DNA of 64,000 nt, taken from positions 1 through 64,000 of the forward strand of contig JAJYQP010000006.1 of NCBI GenBank assembly GCA_021794525.1. The letters are read 5' to 3'. Origin of the DNA: Pseudomonadota bacterium (GTDB lineage Bacteria > Pseudomonadota > Alphaproteobacteria > Sphingomonadales > Sphingomonadaceae). Shown piece by piece: positions 25,715-34,179 of this stretch (within the stretch, counting starts at the first letter, position 1; the number at the start of each line of letters is the position of its first letter). Both the position numbers and the translations under genes were made by a program. Under the pieces are notes generated by a model that did not search any database, had not been told where the DNA came from, and worked only from the letters and a program-made list of their open reading frames with translations.

Positions 25715-26367
25715 CCAACACGCCGATCCTGTTCGAGGACGCCGAGGCGCTCGTCATCGACAAGCCCGGCGGACTGCCGGTCGAGCGGCCGCGCAAGGGC
25801 GGCCCTGCGCTCGAGGACCGGTTCGAGGGATTGAAGCTGGGCTTCCAGCATCCGCCGATGCCGGTCCACCGGCTCGACACCGACACCAGCGGATGCCTCC
25901 TGCTGGCGCGCAATCCCAAGGCGCTGAAGCGCTTCGCGAAGGCCTTCGAGGACCGCATCGTCGCCAAGCGCTACCTCGGCATTCTTGCAGGGGTGCCCGA
26001 TGCCACCGCGGGCACCGTCGAGCTGGCGCTCGCCAAAATCAGCAGCGCGGGGGCGGGGTGGCGGATGATCCCGGCGAAGAAGGGTAAGCCGTCGGTCACG
26101 CATTGGCGCGTGATAAGCGAGGCGGAAGGCCGTGCGCTGGTCGAGTTCAGGCCCGAAACCGGGCGCACCCACCAGATTCGCGTCCACGCCGCGAGCGGGA
26201 TCGGCGTGCCGCTGCTCGGCGACCCGGTCTATGGCAGCAAGACCGGGGCTGCGCGCACCATGCTCCACGCCGCCAGGCTGGAGGTGCCGCGAGCGGGCAA
26301 GCCGGCGATCGTCGCCGCTGCGCCGCTACCCGGTGATTTCGCGGTGCTCGGCTTCAGCGATGAATGA
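25711..26367 (+). CDS. RluA-family RNA pseudouridine synthase
   Basis: Converts uridine to pseudouridine in rRNA or tRNA. The 218-residue protein is the short form without an S4 domain. It has the catalytic Asp in VHRLDTDTSGCLLLARN (about 55), plus ETGRTHQIRVH and LLGDPVYG. The start is a GTG overlapping the stop of the pabB fusion gene. The target position cannot be assigned from sequence. It overlaps arfB by 8 bp. Confidence 0.93.
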   Translation: MTNTPILFEDAEALVIDKPGGLPVERPRKGGPALEDRFEGLKLGFQHPPMPVHRLDTDTSGCLLLARNPKALKRFAKAFEDRIVAKRYLGILAGVPDATAGTVELALAKISSAGAGWRMIPAKKGKPSVTHWRVISEAEGRALVEFRPETGRTHQIRVHAASGIGVPLLGDPVYGSKTGAARTMLHAARLEVPRAGKPAIVAAAPLPGDFAVLGFSDE

Positions 26368-26764
26368 GACCGTCGAACGGGCGCTTGCACTGGCCGAGGA
26401 AAAGTTCGTCACCGTCGGCGGGCCGGGCGGGCAGAACGTCAACAAGGTCGCGACCGCGGTGCAGCTGCGGGTCGACATCTTTGCGCTGGGACTGAGCCCG
26501 GAGGTCTTCCACCGGTTGCGGGCGATTGCCGGCAGCAAGCTCACCAAGGCGGGCGAGCTGGTGCTGACCGCGAACGAATATCGCACCCAGGCCGAGAACC
26601 GCGAGGCGGCGCGCGCACGGCTCGTTGCGCTTGTCGAAGATGCGCTGACGCCTCCGAAATCGCGCGTCAAGACCCGGCTCAACCGGGTCGGCAAGGTGGA
26701 GCGGCTCAAGACCAAGAAAGCGCGCGGCACGGTCAAGGCCAACCGCGGCAAGGTGGAATGGTAA
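26360..26764 (+). CDS. arfB: Peptidyl-tRNA hydrolase ArfB (YaeJ/ICT1) ribosome rescue factor
   Basis: Rescues ribosomes stalled on mRNAs lacking a stop codon by hydrolysing peptidyl-tRNA in the A site. The 134-residue protein has the catalytic GGQ in VTVGGPGGQNVNKVATAVQL (about residues 21-29) and the basic C-terminal tail (KVERLKTKKARGTVKANRGK) that inserts in the empty mRNA channel. The start ATG at 26360 lies inside the end of the upstream gene (8-bp overlap). I see no ssrA gene in this window to compare. Confidence 0.93.
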   Translation: MNETVERALALAEEKFVTVGGPGGQNVNKVATAVQLRVDIFALGLSPEVFHRLRAIAGSKLTKAGELVLTANEYRTQAENREAARARLVALVEDALTPPKSRVKTRLNRVGKVERLKTKKARGTVKANRGKVEW

Positions 26765-26895
26765 GAGCAGTTGACTTTCGCGGGTGAATCGCGCAATGGC
26801 CCGCGCCGCAGCGGCGGTGCTAGATGCGCCGCCCTTATTTTTTCGGGCGTCCCGGACTATCGGGGCACCAGCAAGCGAAATTTCAGGATACGACC

Positions 26896-27063
26896 ATGGC
26901 GAAGCCCACCACCGTCAAGATCAAGCTCGTCTCGACTGCCGACACGGGCTTCTACTACGTCACCAAGAAGAACCCCCGGAACCACACCGAGAAGTTCACC
27001 TTCCGCAAGTACGACCCGGTGGCCAAGAAGCACGTCGAGTTCAAGGAAGCCAAGATCAAGTAA
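26896..27063 (+). CDS. rpmG: 50S ribosomal protein L33
   Basis: A 55-residue large-subunit protein beginning [20 protein letters not shown] and ending [11 protein letters not shown]. It lacks the CxxC zinc pairs, i.e. the C-minus form usual in Alphaproteobacteria. The start is the ATG at 26896 with a weak CAGGA site. It is monocistronic. A TTGACT motif at 26770 may belong to its promoter. Confidence 0.97.
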   Translation: MAKPTTVKIKLVSTADTGFYYVTKKNPRNHTEKFTFRKYDPVAKKHVEFKEAKIK

Positions 27064-27195
27064 GCCAGTCAGGATACCTCTGGCACGGCTCGATCCCTGC
27101 CCGCGGCGGACTGGAACAACTGACCTGTTATCCTGAACCTGAGGAACGCCACGCATTCAGTGGTAGTTCAAGGCTCCGCCACCATTCGACGGAGC

Positions 27196-27855
27196 ATGAC
27201 TATCTTGCATAACATCTCGAACAAACCGCTGGGTGCCGCGCTTGCCGTGGCGCTCGGCGTTGCCGTTCCGGCCAGCTATCTCGCCGCGCCGGCGCCGGTC
27301 AGCGCGGCGGCGGGCGATCTCGATTCCGCGGTTGCCGCGCTGCGCGGCATCGGCACGATGACCGCCGATTTTACGCAGACCGACCGCAGCGGGCAGACGC
27401 TTCCCGGCAAGCTCTATCTCAAGCGCCCCGGAAAGATCCGCTTCGAATATGCGCCGAGCGCGAAGATGCTGGTCGTCTCCAACGGCAAGTCGCTCTACCT
27501 CGTCGATTACGAGGTGAGGCAGGTCCAGCGCTGGCCGATCGGCAGCTCGCCGCTGGGCGCGCTGCTCGACCCGAGCCGCGACGTGAAGGCGTATGGCACG
27601 CTTCTCCCCGGCAGCAGCAACGATGTGGTGGCGGTCGAGGTGCGGGACAGGAAGCATCCCGAATATGGCGTGATCACGCTGGTCTTCGTCCGCGACTCTT
27701 CCGCGCCGGGCGGGCTGAGGCTCAACAGCTGGGTGGCGCTCGATGCGCAGAACCACCGCACCACCGTGCGGCTGCGCAATCACAGCTACGGGGTAGCGAT
27801 TGCCGATGCGAAATTCAGCTTCACCGATCCGCGCCGCACTGGTGGTCGCCGCTGA
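27196..27855 (+). CDS. lolA: Outer-membrane lipoprotein carrier protein LolA
   Basis: Periplasmic chaperone that takes lipoproteins from LolCDE to the outer membrane. The 219-residue product has an N-terminal signal peptide (about 1-38, VSAAAGD) and the LolA fold with MTADFTQTDRSGQTLPGKLYLKRPGKIRFEY, ending near FSFTDPR. The ATG at 27196 is used because GGAG lies 2-5 bases upstream and the signal peptide starts there. LolB was not found. The 215 bp after it hold only a terminator at 28031. Confidence 0.93.
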   Translation: MTILHNISNKPLGAALAVALGVAVPASYLAAPAPVSAAAGDLDSAVAALRGIGTMTADFTQTDRSGQTLPGKLYLKRPGKIRFEYAPSAKMLVVSNGKSLYLVDYEVRQVQRWPIGSSPLGALLDPSRDVKAYGTLLPGSSNDVVAVEVRDRKHPEYGVITLVFVRDSSAPGGLRLNSWVALDAQNHRTTVRLRNHSYGVAIADAKFSFTDPRRTGGRR

Positions 27856-28030
27856 CAAACGGTCTGGCGTGAGGCGAAGCGATGGCGCGACAATCCGATA
27901 CGCGGCGTTCATCCGAATGACAGGCAGCGCCCCATAGAACCGGTCTCGCAGAGCGGTTGAGGCGGGTTCCCCCCCTGTTGCCCAGCTTCGGTACCCCGCC
28001 CTGTGCAAAGCGTGACGAACGCATGAAGGA

Positions 28031-28065
28031 CCCTCGTGCCAATGCCCCCGGCACGAGGGTTTTTT
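28031..28065 (+). terminator. Strong rho-independent terminator
   Basis: Perfect 10-bp stem CCCTCGTGCC / GGCACGAGGG (28031-28040 and 28050-28059) with a 9-nt loop and six T. It lies 176 bp after lolA and just before the convergent phosphatase stop. The long 27856-28030 leader may be a lolA 3-prime UTR or an independent small RNA; no ORF is supported there. Confidence 0.9.
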
Positions 28066-28071
28066 GTCGCC

Positions 28072-29466
28072 CTATTTCAGCCCGAGCGTCTTGCGGATGT
28101 AGGTCGCGATCAGGTTCTGCTCGATCACGCCGTGGACCTGCTCGGAGCCCGGCCCGGTTGCGAACAGGGCGACATCCTCGCCGCCATGCGTTTCGGAGGG
28201 CAGCGGCACCAGCGCCTGCTGACGCGCCTTCGTGGAGGTGTCGGGCGCGCCCCGCACCCCCTTTACCGCGCCCGGACCATTGGCATAGCTGAGCGTGGTG
28301 TAGGGCTGACCGTCGCCTGCGATGGCAGGCTCGTCCGGCGTTCCAGCCCCTTCGCCGCCGCCCGTCACCAGCCCGAGGATGGGATTCCCGCGCCTGGGAT
28401 AGCCGGCGATCGTCAGCACATGACTGTGATCGGCGGTGACAAGTATCAGCGTCTCGCGCGGATCCGTGTGATCGACCGCATACTGGACCGCCCTTGCGAA
28501 CTCGACCGCTTCCTCCAGCGCGTATCCGGCCTGCCCGGCGTGATGGCCATGATCGATCCGGCCGCCTTCGACCATCAGATAAAAACCTTTGCCCTTCCCG
28601 AGCCGAGACAAGGCGGCGGCGGTCATCTCGGTGAGCGTCGGTTCGCTGGTGTCGGGCTTGCGGTCGAGCATATATGTCATGTGGCTGTCGGAAAAGATGC
28701 CCAGCACCGGCTTGCCGATCGGCGCTGCGGCCAGCGCGCCCGCGGTTTCCACGTAGGTGCCGCCGGTCCGTTCCGCCCAGGCGTGGCCGAGGTTCGTCCG
28801 CGCGTCCAGCCGCTCGCCCCCGGCCGCGCTGCCGAGGAACTTGGCCTTGCCGCCGCCGAGCACGACATCGAAGGGAAACGCGACGAGCTGCTGTGCGAGG
28901 TCGGCGCAGCCTTCGGGCCGTTCGCTCGCCGGGATGTCCTTGTCCGATTCCCAGTCGCGGTTGACGATGTGGCCATAGACCGCCGCCGGCGTCGCGTGCG
29001 TGATGCGCGTGGTGGTGACGATGCCGACCTCAAGGCCCGCGCGCTTGGCTGCCTCGGCAGTGTTGGGCAGCGGGTTCGCCTTTCCGGTCGTGCAGTCACC
29101 GCGCGTCGCCGCCTCGCTCACGCCGATATAGCCGATGCGGGTTTTCACCCCGGCATTCATCGCCGTCGCCGTCCCCGCGCTGTCGGGCACCTGCGCGTCC
29201 GTATTGTAGGTCTTGACCAGCGCGGTCTGCGGGAATTTCTCGAAGGAGAGGCTGTTTTCCTCGCCCGTCATGCCGCGCTTCTGGCCTTCGTAGATGCGCG
29301 CCGCGGTGATGGTGGAGATGCCCATGCCATCGCCGATGAACAGGATCACGTTCTTCGCGTGCGCCGGAGGGGCCGGCGTGCTGGCGATACGGTCCGCCCC
29401 GCCGGTCTGGCAGGCTGCCAGCGGAAGGACGGCGAGGGCGAGCGAAAGGCGGGCGAGACGGTTCAT
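28072..29466 (-). CDS. Alkaline phosphatase (PhoA family), lipoprotein
   Basis: Phosphomonoesterase of 464 residues. The signal ends in the lipobox LPLAAC (Cys at about residue 19), so the enzyme is probably lipid-anchored in the envelope. Metal and catalytic elements are present: LFIGDGMG (about 41-48), nucleophile Ser in VPDSAGTATAM (about 96), MVEGGRIDHGHHAG, LVTADHSH and PSETHGGEDVALFATGP. It supplies phosphate from organic esters. No Pho box was recognised in the 92-bp region it shares with the divergent xthA. Confidence 0.94.
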   Translation of the reverse strand: MNRLARLSLALAVLPLAACQTGGADRIASTPAPPAHAKNVILFIGDGMGISTITAARIYEGQKRGMTGEENSLSFEKFPQTALVKTYNTDAQVPDSAGTATAMNAGVKTRIGYIGVSEAATRGDCTTGKANPLPNTAEAAKRAGLEVGIVTTTRITHATPAAVYGHIVNRDWESDKDIPASERPEGCADLAQQLVAFPFDVVLGGGKAKFLGSAAGGERLDARTNLGHAWAERTGGTYVETAGALAAAPIGKPVLGIFSDSHMTYMLDRKPDTSEPTLTEMTAAALSRLGKGKGFYLMVEGGRIDHGHHAGQAGYALEEAVEFARAVQYAVDHTDPRETLILVTADHSHVLTIAGYPRRGNPILGLVTGGGEGAGTPDEPAIAGDGQPYTTLSYANGPGAVKGVRGAPDTSTKARQQALVPLPSETHGGEDVALFATGPGSEQVHGVIEQNLIATYIRKTLGLK

Positions 29467-29558
29467 ACGGGTGTTTCCTTGCAGTGCTCCGCCTCGCTAT
29501 CGCAATCGCGCGCGACGGCAAGGTGACAATTGCGCCGCCGCCCCCTAACTGCGCGATC

Positions 29559-30362
29559 ATGCCCACGCTTTCGGTCGCCACCTGGAACATCAATTCGGTG
29601 CGCCTGCGCCTGCCACAGGTCGAACGCTTCCTTGCCGAGCAGGCGCCCGACGTGCTGTGCCTGCAGGAGATCAAGTGCCAGGAGCACCAGTTCCCCTACG
29701 AGCCGCTCCGCGCCCTCGGCTACAACCACACTGCCATCCACGGGCAAAAGGGCTACCACGGGGTTGCAACCGTCAGCCGGGTGCCGATCCGCGAATTTTC
29801 GAAGCACGACTGGCAGGACAATGGCGAGGCGCGGCACATCGGGGTCGAACTGCTCGATCCCGCGATGCAGGGGATGGTGATCGAGAACGTCTATATCCCC
29901 GCCGGCGGCGATGAGCCCGACCGCGAGATCAATCCCAAGTTCGGCCAGAAGCTCGACTTTCTCGAACGGATGACGCGCTGGGCCGAGCGGATCGACCGCC
30001 CGACGCTGATCCTGGGCGATTTCAACGTCGCCCCGCTCGAAAGCGACGTGTGGAGCCACAAGGCGTTGCTGAAGGTGGTCAGCCACACACCGATCGAGGT
30101 TGCAGCTCTTCAGGGTTTCATGGACGCGCACGGCTGGGCCGATATCGGTCGCCAGCACCTGCCCGCGCCCGAACGCTATTATTCCTGGTGGAGTTACAGG
30201 GCGAAGGACTGGCGCAGCGGCGACCGCGGGCGGCGGCTCGATCATATGTGGGCGAGCCCCGAGCTTGCAAAGCAGACGACCGCGCACCGGGTGCACGAGG
30301 ACACGCGCGATTGGGAGCAGCCAAGCGACCATGTGCCGCTGGTGACGGAGTTCGCATTCTGA
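29559..30362 (+). CDS. xthA: Exodeoxyribonuclease III (AP endonuclease)
   Basis: DNA-repair nuclease that incises abasic sites and removes 3-prime blocks. The 267-residue enzyme shows the EEP-fold active site: ATWNINSVR, CLQEIKCQ (catalytic Glu), NVYIPAGGD, LGDFNVAP and SDHVPLV (catalytic His). The start at 29559 has no Shine-Dalgarno sequence. A GTGACA-N17-TAACTG element ends 7 nt before it, so this may be another leaderless mRNA. The last codons overlap the proposed ribA start by 4 bp. Confidence 0.95.
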   Translation: MPTLSVATWNINSVRLRLPQVERFLAEQAPDVLCLQEIKCQEHQFPYEPLRALGYNHTAIHGQKGYHGVATVSRVPIREFSKHDWQDNGEARHIGVELLDPAMQGMVIENVYIPAGGDEPDREINPKFGQKLDFLERMTRWAERIDRPTLILGDFNVAPLESDVWSHKALLKVVSHTPIEVAALQGFMDAHGWADIGRQHLPAPERYYSWWSYRAKDWRSGDRGRRLDHMWASPELAKQTTAHRVHEDTRDWEQPSDHVPLVTEFAF

Positions 30363-31420
30363 GCGAGCCGTCCCCTTCACGCCGCGCCGCGCAGGCGGTC
30401 GACGCGCTCAGGCACGGCTGGCCGATCGTGGCGGCGGGCGCGCCGGTTCTCCAGCCGGTCGAGACCGGCTTCGACAATATGGCCGCCGAGACGCTGCTGA
30501 TCTCCGCGAGCCGCGCGGCGACGCTCAAGCTCGCCAACCAGCGCGAGGCGGCGGTGCCGGGCAACCCGGTCCTTCTGCGCGCCGCGGAGCCATTCGATCT
30601 GGCCGCCGCACGCGCTGTTGCCGATCCGTCGATGGACCTCGCGACTCCGCTCAAGGGGCCGTTTCAGGCGCTGCCACTGACGTGGACCGAACCGGCGCGG
30701 GCGGCGCTGGAGCTGGCGCGGCTGGCGGGGATTCTGCCGGCCTTCATGGTATCGCCCGAAGCCCCAGGCGAGGCGCAGGCCTTCGACCCGGCCGACCTTG
30801 CCGCTTTCGCCAACCCCGAACGCCTGGCCATCGCCACCCGCGCGCGGCTTCCGGTGGCCGCGTTCGAGGAAGCCGAAATCGTCGCCTTCCGCAGCCCCGA
30901 CGACATCCGCGAGCACGCCGCGCTGATCCTCGGCCGCCCACGCTCCCACCGCGCCCCGCTGGTGCGGCTCCATTCCGAATGCCTGACCGGGGACGTCTTC
31001 GGCAGCCTCAAATGCGATTGCGGCCCGCAGCTCGACGGCGCGCTCGCCGCGATGGCGGAAGAAGCGCAGGCCGGCGGCTGGGGCGTCGTCCTCTATCTGC
31101 GGCAGGAGGGGCGCGGAATCGGCCTCGTCAACAAGCTGCGTGCCTACCGCCTGCAGGACCAGGGTTTCGATACCATCGATGCCAATACCCGTCTGGGCCT
31201 GCCGGAAGAGGCGCGGGATTTTCCGGTGGCGGCGCGGATGCTGCGCCTGCTGGGGGTCACGACGACCCGGCTGATGACCAACAACCCGGCCAAGGTCGCG
31301 GCCTTCGAGGCGGCCGGAGTGACCGTGGCCGAGCGCGTGCCGCTGTCCTTGCCGACCGGTGCGCATAATCAGCACTATCTCGCCACCAAGCGCGATCGGG
31401 CGGGACATTTTCTTCCCTAG
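30359..31420 (+). CDS. ribA: GTP cyclohydrolase II with degenerate N-terminal RibB-like domain
   Basis: First step of riboflavin synthesis: GTP to diaminohydroxyribosylaminopyrimidine phosphate, formate and pyrophosphate. The C-terminal half (about 190-350) has the zinc cysteines and catalytic residues in HSECLTGDVFGSLKCDCGPQ and RQEGRGIGLVNKLRAY. The N-terminal 155 residues weakly resemble DHBP synthase (RibB), e.g. ALELARLAGILPAFMV, but lack its catalytic acidic and Cys/His residues. No ATG, GTG or TTG fits the expected N-terminus. The frame opens with ATT CTG AGC, and GGAG lies 8 nt before the CTG at 30359, which overlaps the xthA stop (CTGA). An in-frame GTG at 30428 would cut conserved sequence. 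Confidence 0.88.
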   Translation: MSEPSPSRRAAQAVDALRHGWPIVAAGAPVLQPVETGFDNMAAETLLISASRAATLKLANQREAAVPGNPVLLRAAEPFDLAAARAVADPSMDLATPLKGPFQALPLTWTEPARAALELARLAGILPAFMVSPEAPGEAQAFDPADLAAFANPERLAIATRARLPVAAFEEAEIVAFRSPDDIREHAALILGRPRSHRAPLVRLHSECLTGDVFGSLKCDCGPQLDGALAAMAEEAQAGGWGVVLYLRQEGRGIGLVNKLRAYRLQDQGFDTIDANTRLGLPEEARDFPVAARMLRLLGVTTTRLMTNNPAKVAAFEAAGVTVAERVPLSLPTGAHNQHYLATKRDRAGHFLP

Positions 31421-31504
31421 TCCGGGATTACGGGAACTCTGCCGCTCGTTTTGTGTTGTATGAAGCAAAACCGCCCCTTCGGGTCGCAATATATTGGACA
31501 TCCG

Positions 31505-32224
31505 ATGCGCAGTCTGCTTGGCATTTTCGCCGCGACGACGCTTGCCTTGAGCCCGGCTCTGCCGGTGTCGGCCCAGTCGTTCGCGGACCAGCCGTCCTCC
31601 CAGCCCCAGCTCTCCATCGCCGCCATCGAGCAGGGCATCGCTCGCGGCGATCCGGAGGCGATCTCCACCCTCGGCTGGGCCTACGAGACGGGCGCGGGAA
31701 TCAAGGTCAACGCCGGTCGTGCGCTTGCGCTTTACCAGAAGGCCGCCGCCCAGGGTGACGCCTTCGGCAAATGGCGGCTCGGCGTGATGATCGACGAGGG
31801 CAAGACCGCCGGCACGCCGGAACGCGCAGTGGCGCTGTTCCGCGAGGCTGCGGCGGCAAAATCTCCCGGCGCCATGGCGAGCCTCGGCAAGATGTACGCC
31901 GAAGGCCGCGGTGTCGCGCGCGATTACGAAGCCGCGATGCGGTACTACCAGGCCGCCGCGCGGCTCGGCAGCGCGCACGGTATCGAGGGTATCGGCGTGC
32001 TCTATGCCAATGGTCAGGGCGTCAGCCGCGACATGAATCAGGCGCTGGCGCATTGGATGACCGCAGCCGCTGCCGGTGACGAGGATGCGATGGGCCTCCT
32101 CATGGAACATATGCCGGCATCCGGAACGCCAGAAGCGGCGGCGATTTATGCGCGCGCCAACGCCATCGCCGATGCCTATGGCATCGGCGACGACGACGAT
32201 GCGCGCACCGCTTCGGTCAACTGA
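31505..32224 (+). CDS. Exported Sel1-repeat (TPR-like) protein
   Basis: A 239-residue secreted or periplasmic protein. A signal peptide (1-24, PVSA-QS) is followed by about four Sel1 repeats with the hallmark A-x-x-x-LG-x-x-Y/M-x-x-G pattern (ISTLGWAYETGAGI, KWRLGVMIDEG, MASLGKMYAEGRGV, IEGIGVLYANGQGV). Such repeats mediate protein-protein contacts, and the partner is unknown. The ATG at 31505 is preferred over an upstream one at 31451 because it starts the signal peptide. GGAAC-N16-TGTT at 31433-31457 could be a weak EcfG promoter. Confidence 0.88.
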   Translation: MRSLLGIFAATTLALSPALPVSAQSFADQPSSQPQLSIAAIEQGIARGDPEAISTLGWAYETGAGIKVNAGRALALYQKAAAQGDAFGKWRLGVMIDEGKTAGTPERAVALFREAAAAKSPGAMASLGKMYAEGRGVARDYEAAMRYYQAAARLGSAHGIEGIGVLYANGQGVSRDMNQALAHWMTAAAAGDEDAMGLLMEHMPASGTPEAAAIYARANAIADAYGIGDDDDARTASVN

Positions 32225-32227
32225 GGC

Positions 32228-33007
32228 CTAGGTTCCGCCGGGGTTTGAGCGAGCCGTTCGCTCAGGACGGGATCGCCATGGCTGCCAGCGTGGCCAGGAA
32301 GTGCGCGCGGCGTGTGCCATCATGGCGCACTCGATCCCGCGGATCCGGAACAGCCATCCGAACATGAGCGACGGAACGATGTTCCCAGCCAGGACGGCCG
32401 CGAGGATATAGCCGGTTGGGGAGGCATCGACCGCGTATACTATGCCGAGGTGACCGGCACCGAACAGCAGCGAAACCACAATGTTGACCAGCCAGAAGGC
32501 GCGATCCCGCGCCATGCCCGCGTGGACGGCAAGGGCCAATGCGCCCGAAAGCAAGCCCCAGCGGGCGATGATCTTCTCGGTGATGCCGCCATAGAGGAGC
32601 TTCGTGGCCAGCGGGAGCGGGAGCTTGCTCGCGATCGGGGCGGTGTATTCGGCGGTGGCCCAACCGAAGATGACGAGGACCGCGGCACTTGCGGCCGCTA
32701 CAAGGACAGCGGGCCGAAGCGCCCCCCGGAACGCTTCCCCTGCGTTACCCCCGGTGACAAGCCCGCCGATGATCGGCGCGTCCAGCCCACTCTTCGGCGC
32801 CGCCCACCAGCCGAGCACCGCGAACAGGACCGTGAGCACGGCCGGCTGGATCAAGAGCAGACCCCTCGGTACGTCAGTCCCTTCCGGTAGGAGATTTTCG
32901 ACCGGAGCCAGCGCCAGCGAAGCAATCCCGACGAGGCCCGCCGCCAACAGGACCAGGAGGGTTCCGAGCGCCCTGCGTGGCGCCGGGGCTGGTACGAAAT
33001 CACTCAT
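32228..33007 (-). CDS. CPBP-family intramembrane protease, C-terminus frameshifted
   Basis: Polytopic membrane protein (259 codons as read) of the CPBP/CAAX-protease-like family, with TEKIIARWG where EExxxR is expected (second Glu is Lys), LLFGAGHLGIV, and GNIVPSLMFGWLFRIRGIECAMMAH. After AMMAHAA the frame leaves the family pattern and becomes basic and hydrophilic. Removing two bases from the GC repeat at 32303-32309 restores AHAAHFLATLAAMAIPS and a stop at 32262, a family-like hydrophobic end. It is therefore probably a frameshifted or phase-variable gene, or there is a sequence error. The start overlaps the RHH gene by 8 bp. It is the third gene of the SPFH operon. Confidence 0.78.
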   Translation of the reverse strand: MSDFVPAPAPRRALGTLLVLLAAGLVGIASLALAPVENLLPEGTDVPRGLLLIQPAVLTVLFAVLGWWAAPKSGLDAPIIGGLVTGGNAGEAFRGALRPAVLVAAASAAVLVIFGWATAEYTAPIASKLPLPLATKLLYGGITEKIIARWGLLSGALALAVHAGMARDRAFWLVNIVVSLLFGAGHLGIVYAVDASPTGYILAAVLAGNIVPSLMFGWLFRIRGIECAMMAHAARTSWPRWQPWRSRPERTARSNPGGT

Positions 33008-33209
33008 CGCCTTGATTTCCTTTCGGTTCGGGAGGGCGGCCCCTGCGCGCCGCGGGCGTGACCCTGGCGGTTACCCCGCGCGCCTCCAGCGCCTCGCGCA
33101 ACAGCATCTCGATCTGGGCGTTGGCGCTGCGCAGTTCGGCCGACGCCAGTCGCTCGACCGCGGCGAAGACCGCCGGGTCGAGACGCAGGGCGAAGGCCTT
33201 CTTGTCCAT
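33000..33209 (-). CDS. Arc-type ribbon-helix-helix DNA-binding protein
   Basis: A 69-residue protein with a ribbon-helix-helix domain. The beta strand is KAFALRLDP, followed by VFAAVERLASAEL and SANAQIEMLLREALEARG, as in Arc and many antitoxins. The basic tail (RRGRPPEPKG) may aid DNA binding. It sits between the SPFH gene (20 bp upstream) and the CPBP gene (8-bp overlap). It likely represses its own operon by binding the palindrome at 34180-34209, which is inference from position. Confidence 0.85.
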   Translation of the reverse strand: MDKKAFALRLDPAVFAAVERLASAELRSANAQIEMLLREALEARGVTARVTPAARRGRPPEPKGNQGDE

Positions 33210-33229
33210 GTCGCGGGCCCGCTTTGTGC

Positions 33230-34165
33230 CTACTGGTAGAGCGTGCCGGCGTTGACCACGGGCTGGGCCTCGCGCTCGCCGCAGAGCACCACCATCAGGT
33301 TGGAGACCATGGTGGCGCGGCGCTCGTTGTCGAGATCGACGATGCCGTCCTTGCTGAGCTTGGTGAGCGCGTCCTCGACCATGCCGACTGCGCCGATCAC
33401 CAGCTTGGCGCGCGCCGCGATCACCGCATCGGCCTGCTGGCGGCGGAGCATGGCGCTGGCAATCTCGGCGGCGTAAGCGAGGTGGGTGAGGCCCGCCTCG
33501 TCGATGACGATGCCGGCCGCCTTCATGCGGTCGTTGAGCTCTTCGAGCAGCTCGCGGTTGACCCGGTCACCGCTGCCCCGCAGTGTAACCTCCTCGCCGT
33601 CGAGATCGTCATAGGGATGGCGCGAGCCGACAGTGCGAAGGCCCGCCTCTATCTGGATGTTCACGAACTGCTTGTAATCGTCCACGTCGAAGCTCGCCTG
33701 CGCGGTATCGGCGACGCGCCACACGACGTTGCAGGCGATCTCGATCGGGTTGCCGCGCAGCTCGTTGATCTTGACGCGTTCGGAATGGACGTTGTGCGCG
33801 CGGACCGAAATCTTCTTGCGCATGATCCAGGGCCACACCCAGCGCAGCCCCTCGCGCCGCTCGGTGCCGCGATAGGCGCCGAACAAGGTCAGGACGGCGG
33901 CCTGGTTCGGCTGGATCATGAAGAAGCCGGAGGCAATGAACACCAGCGCAAGTATGCGAAGGATGGTGACCGCCGCGAACCGGCCGTTGCTGGCACCGTC
34001 GACATAGCCGAGCGGCATATCCGCGGTGCCGCCGCTGGTGATGCCCACCGTGCGCCAGATCGTGAACCCCACCACCAGTGCGAACAGTAGCAGCATCGGA
34101 TAGCCGCTCACACTCCAGCCAGGCGTTTCACGGCTGGTCTTCATCCCCTTGAGCTCGATCGACAT
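33230..34165 (-). CDS. SPFH/Band 7 membrane protein
   Basis: A 311-residue stomatin/prohibitin-type protein. Two hydrophobic helices near the N-terminus (about 22-42 and 68-88) precede the SPFH domain (ERREGLRWVWPW, KINELRGNPIEIACNVVWRVADTAQASFDVDDYKQFVN) and a coiled-coil region (ELNDRMKAAGIVIDEAGLTHLAYAAEIASAMLRRQQ is split here by family position only). SPFH proteins build membrane microdomain scaffolds and often partner with membrane proteases. It is the first gene of the operon with the RHH and CPBP genes. A GGGAGGTGG ribosome site lies between the palindrome and the ATG. Confidence 0.92.
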   Translation of the reverse strand: MSIELKGMKTSRETPGWSVSGYPMLLLFALVVGFTIWRTVGITSGGTADMPLGYVDGASNGRFAAVTILRILALVFIASGFFMIQPNQAAVLTLFGAYRGTERREGLRWVWPWIMRKKISVRAHNVHSERVKINELRGNPIEIACNVVWRVADTAQASFDVDDYKQFVNIQIEAGLRTVGSRHPYDDLDGEEVTLRGSGDRVNRELLEELNDRMKAAGIVIDEAGLTHLAYAAEIASAMLRRQQADAVIAARAKLVIGAVGMVEDALTKLSKDGIVDLDNERRATMVSNLMVVLCGEREAQPVVNAGTLYQ

Positions 34166-34179
34166 ACCACCACCTCCCT

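Noticed and set aside
31433-31457. GGAAC-N16-TGTT upstream of the Sel1 gene as an EcfG promoter
   Set aside because: One mismatch in the four-base -10 and no supporting context; too weak to list as a feature.
33000-33209. RHH protein as the antitoxin of a classical toxin-antitoxin pair
   Set aside because: Neither neighbour resembles a known toxin; both are membrane proteins, so an operon repressor is the simpler reading.
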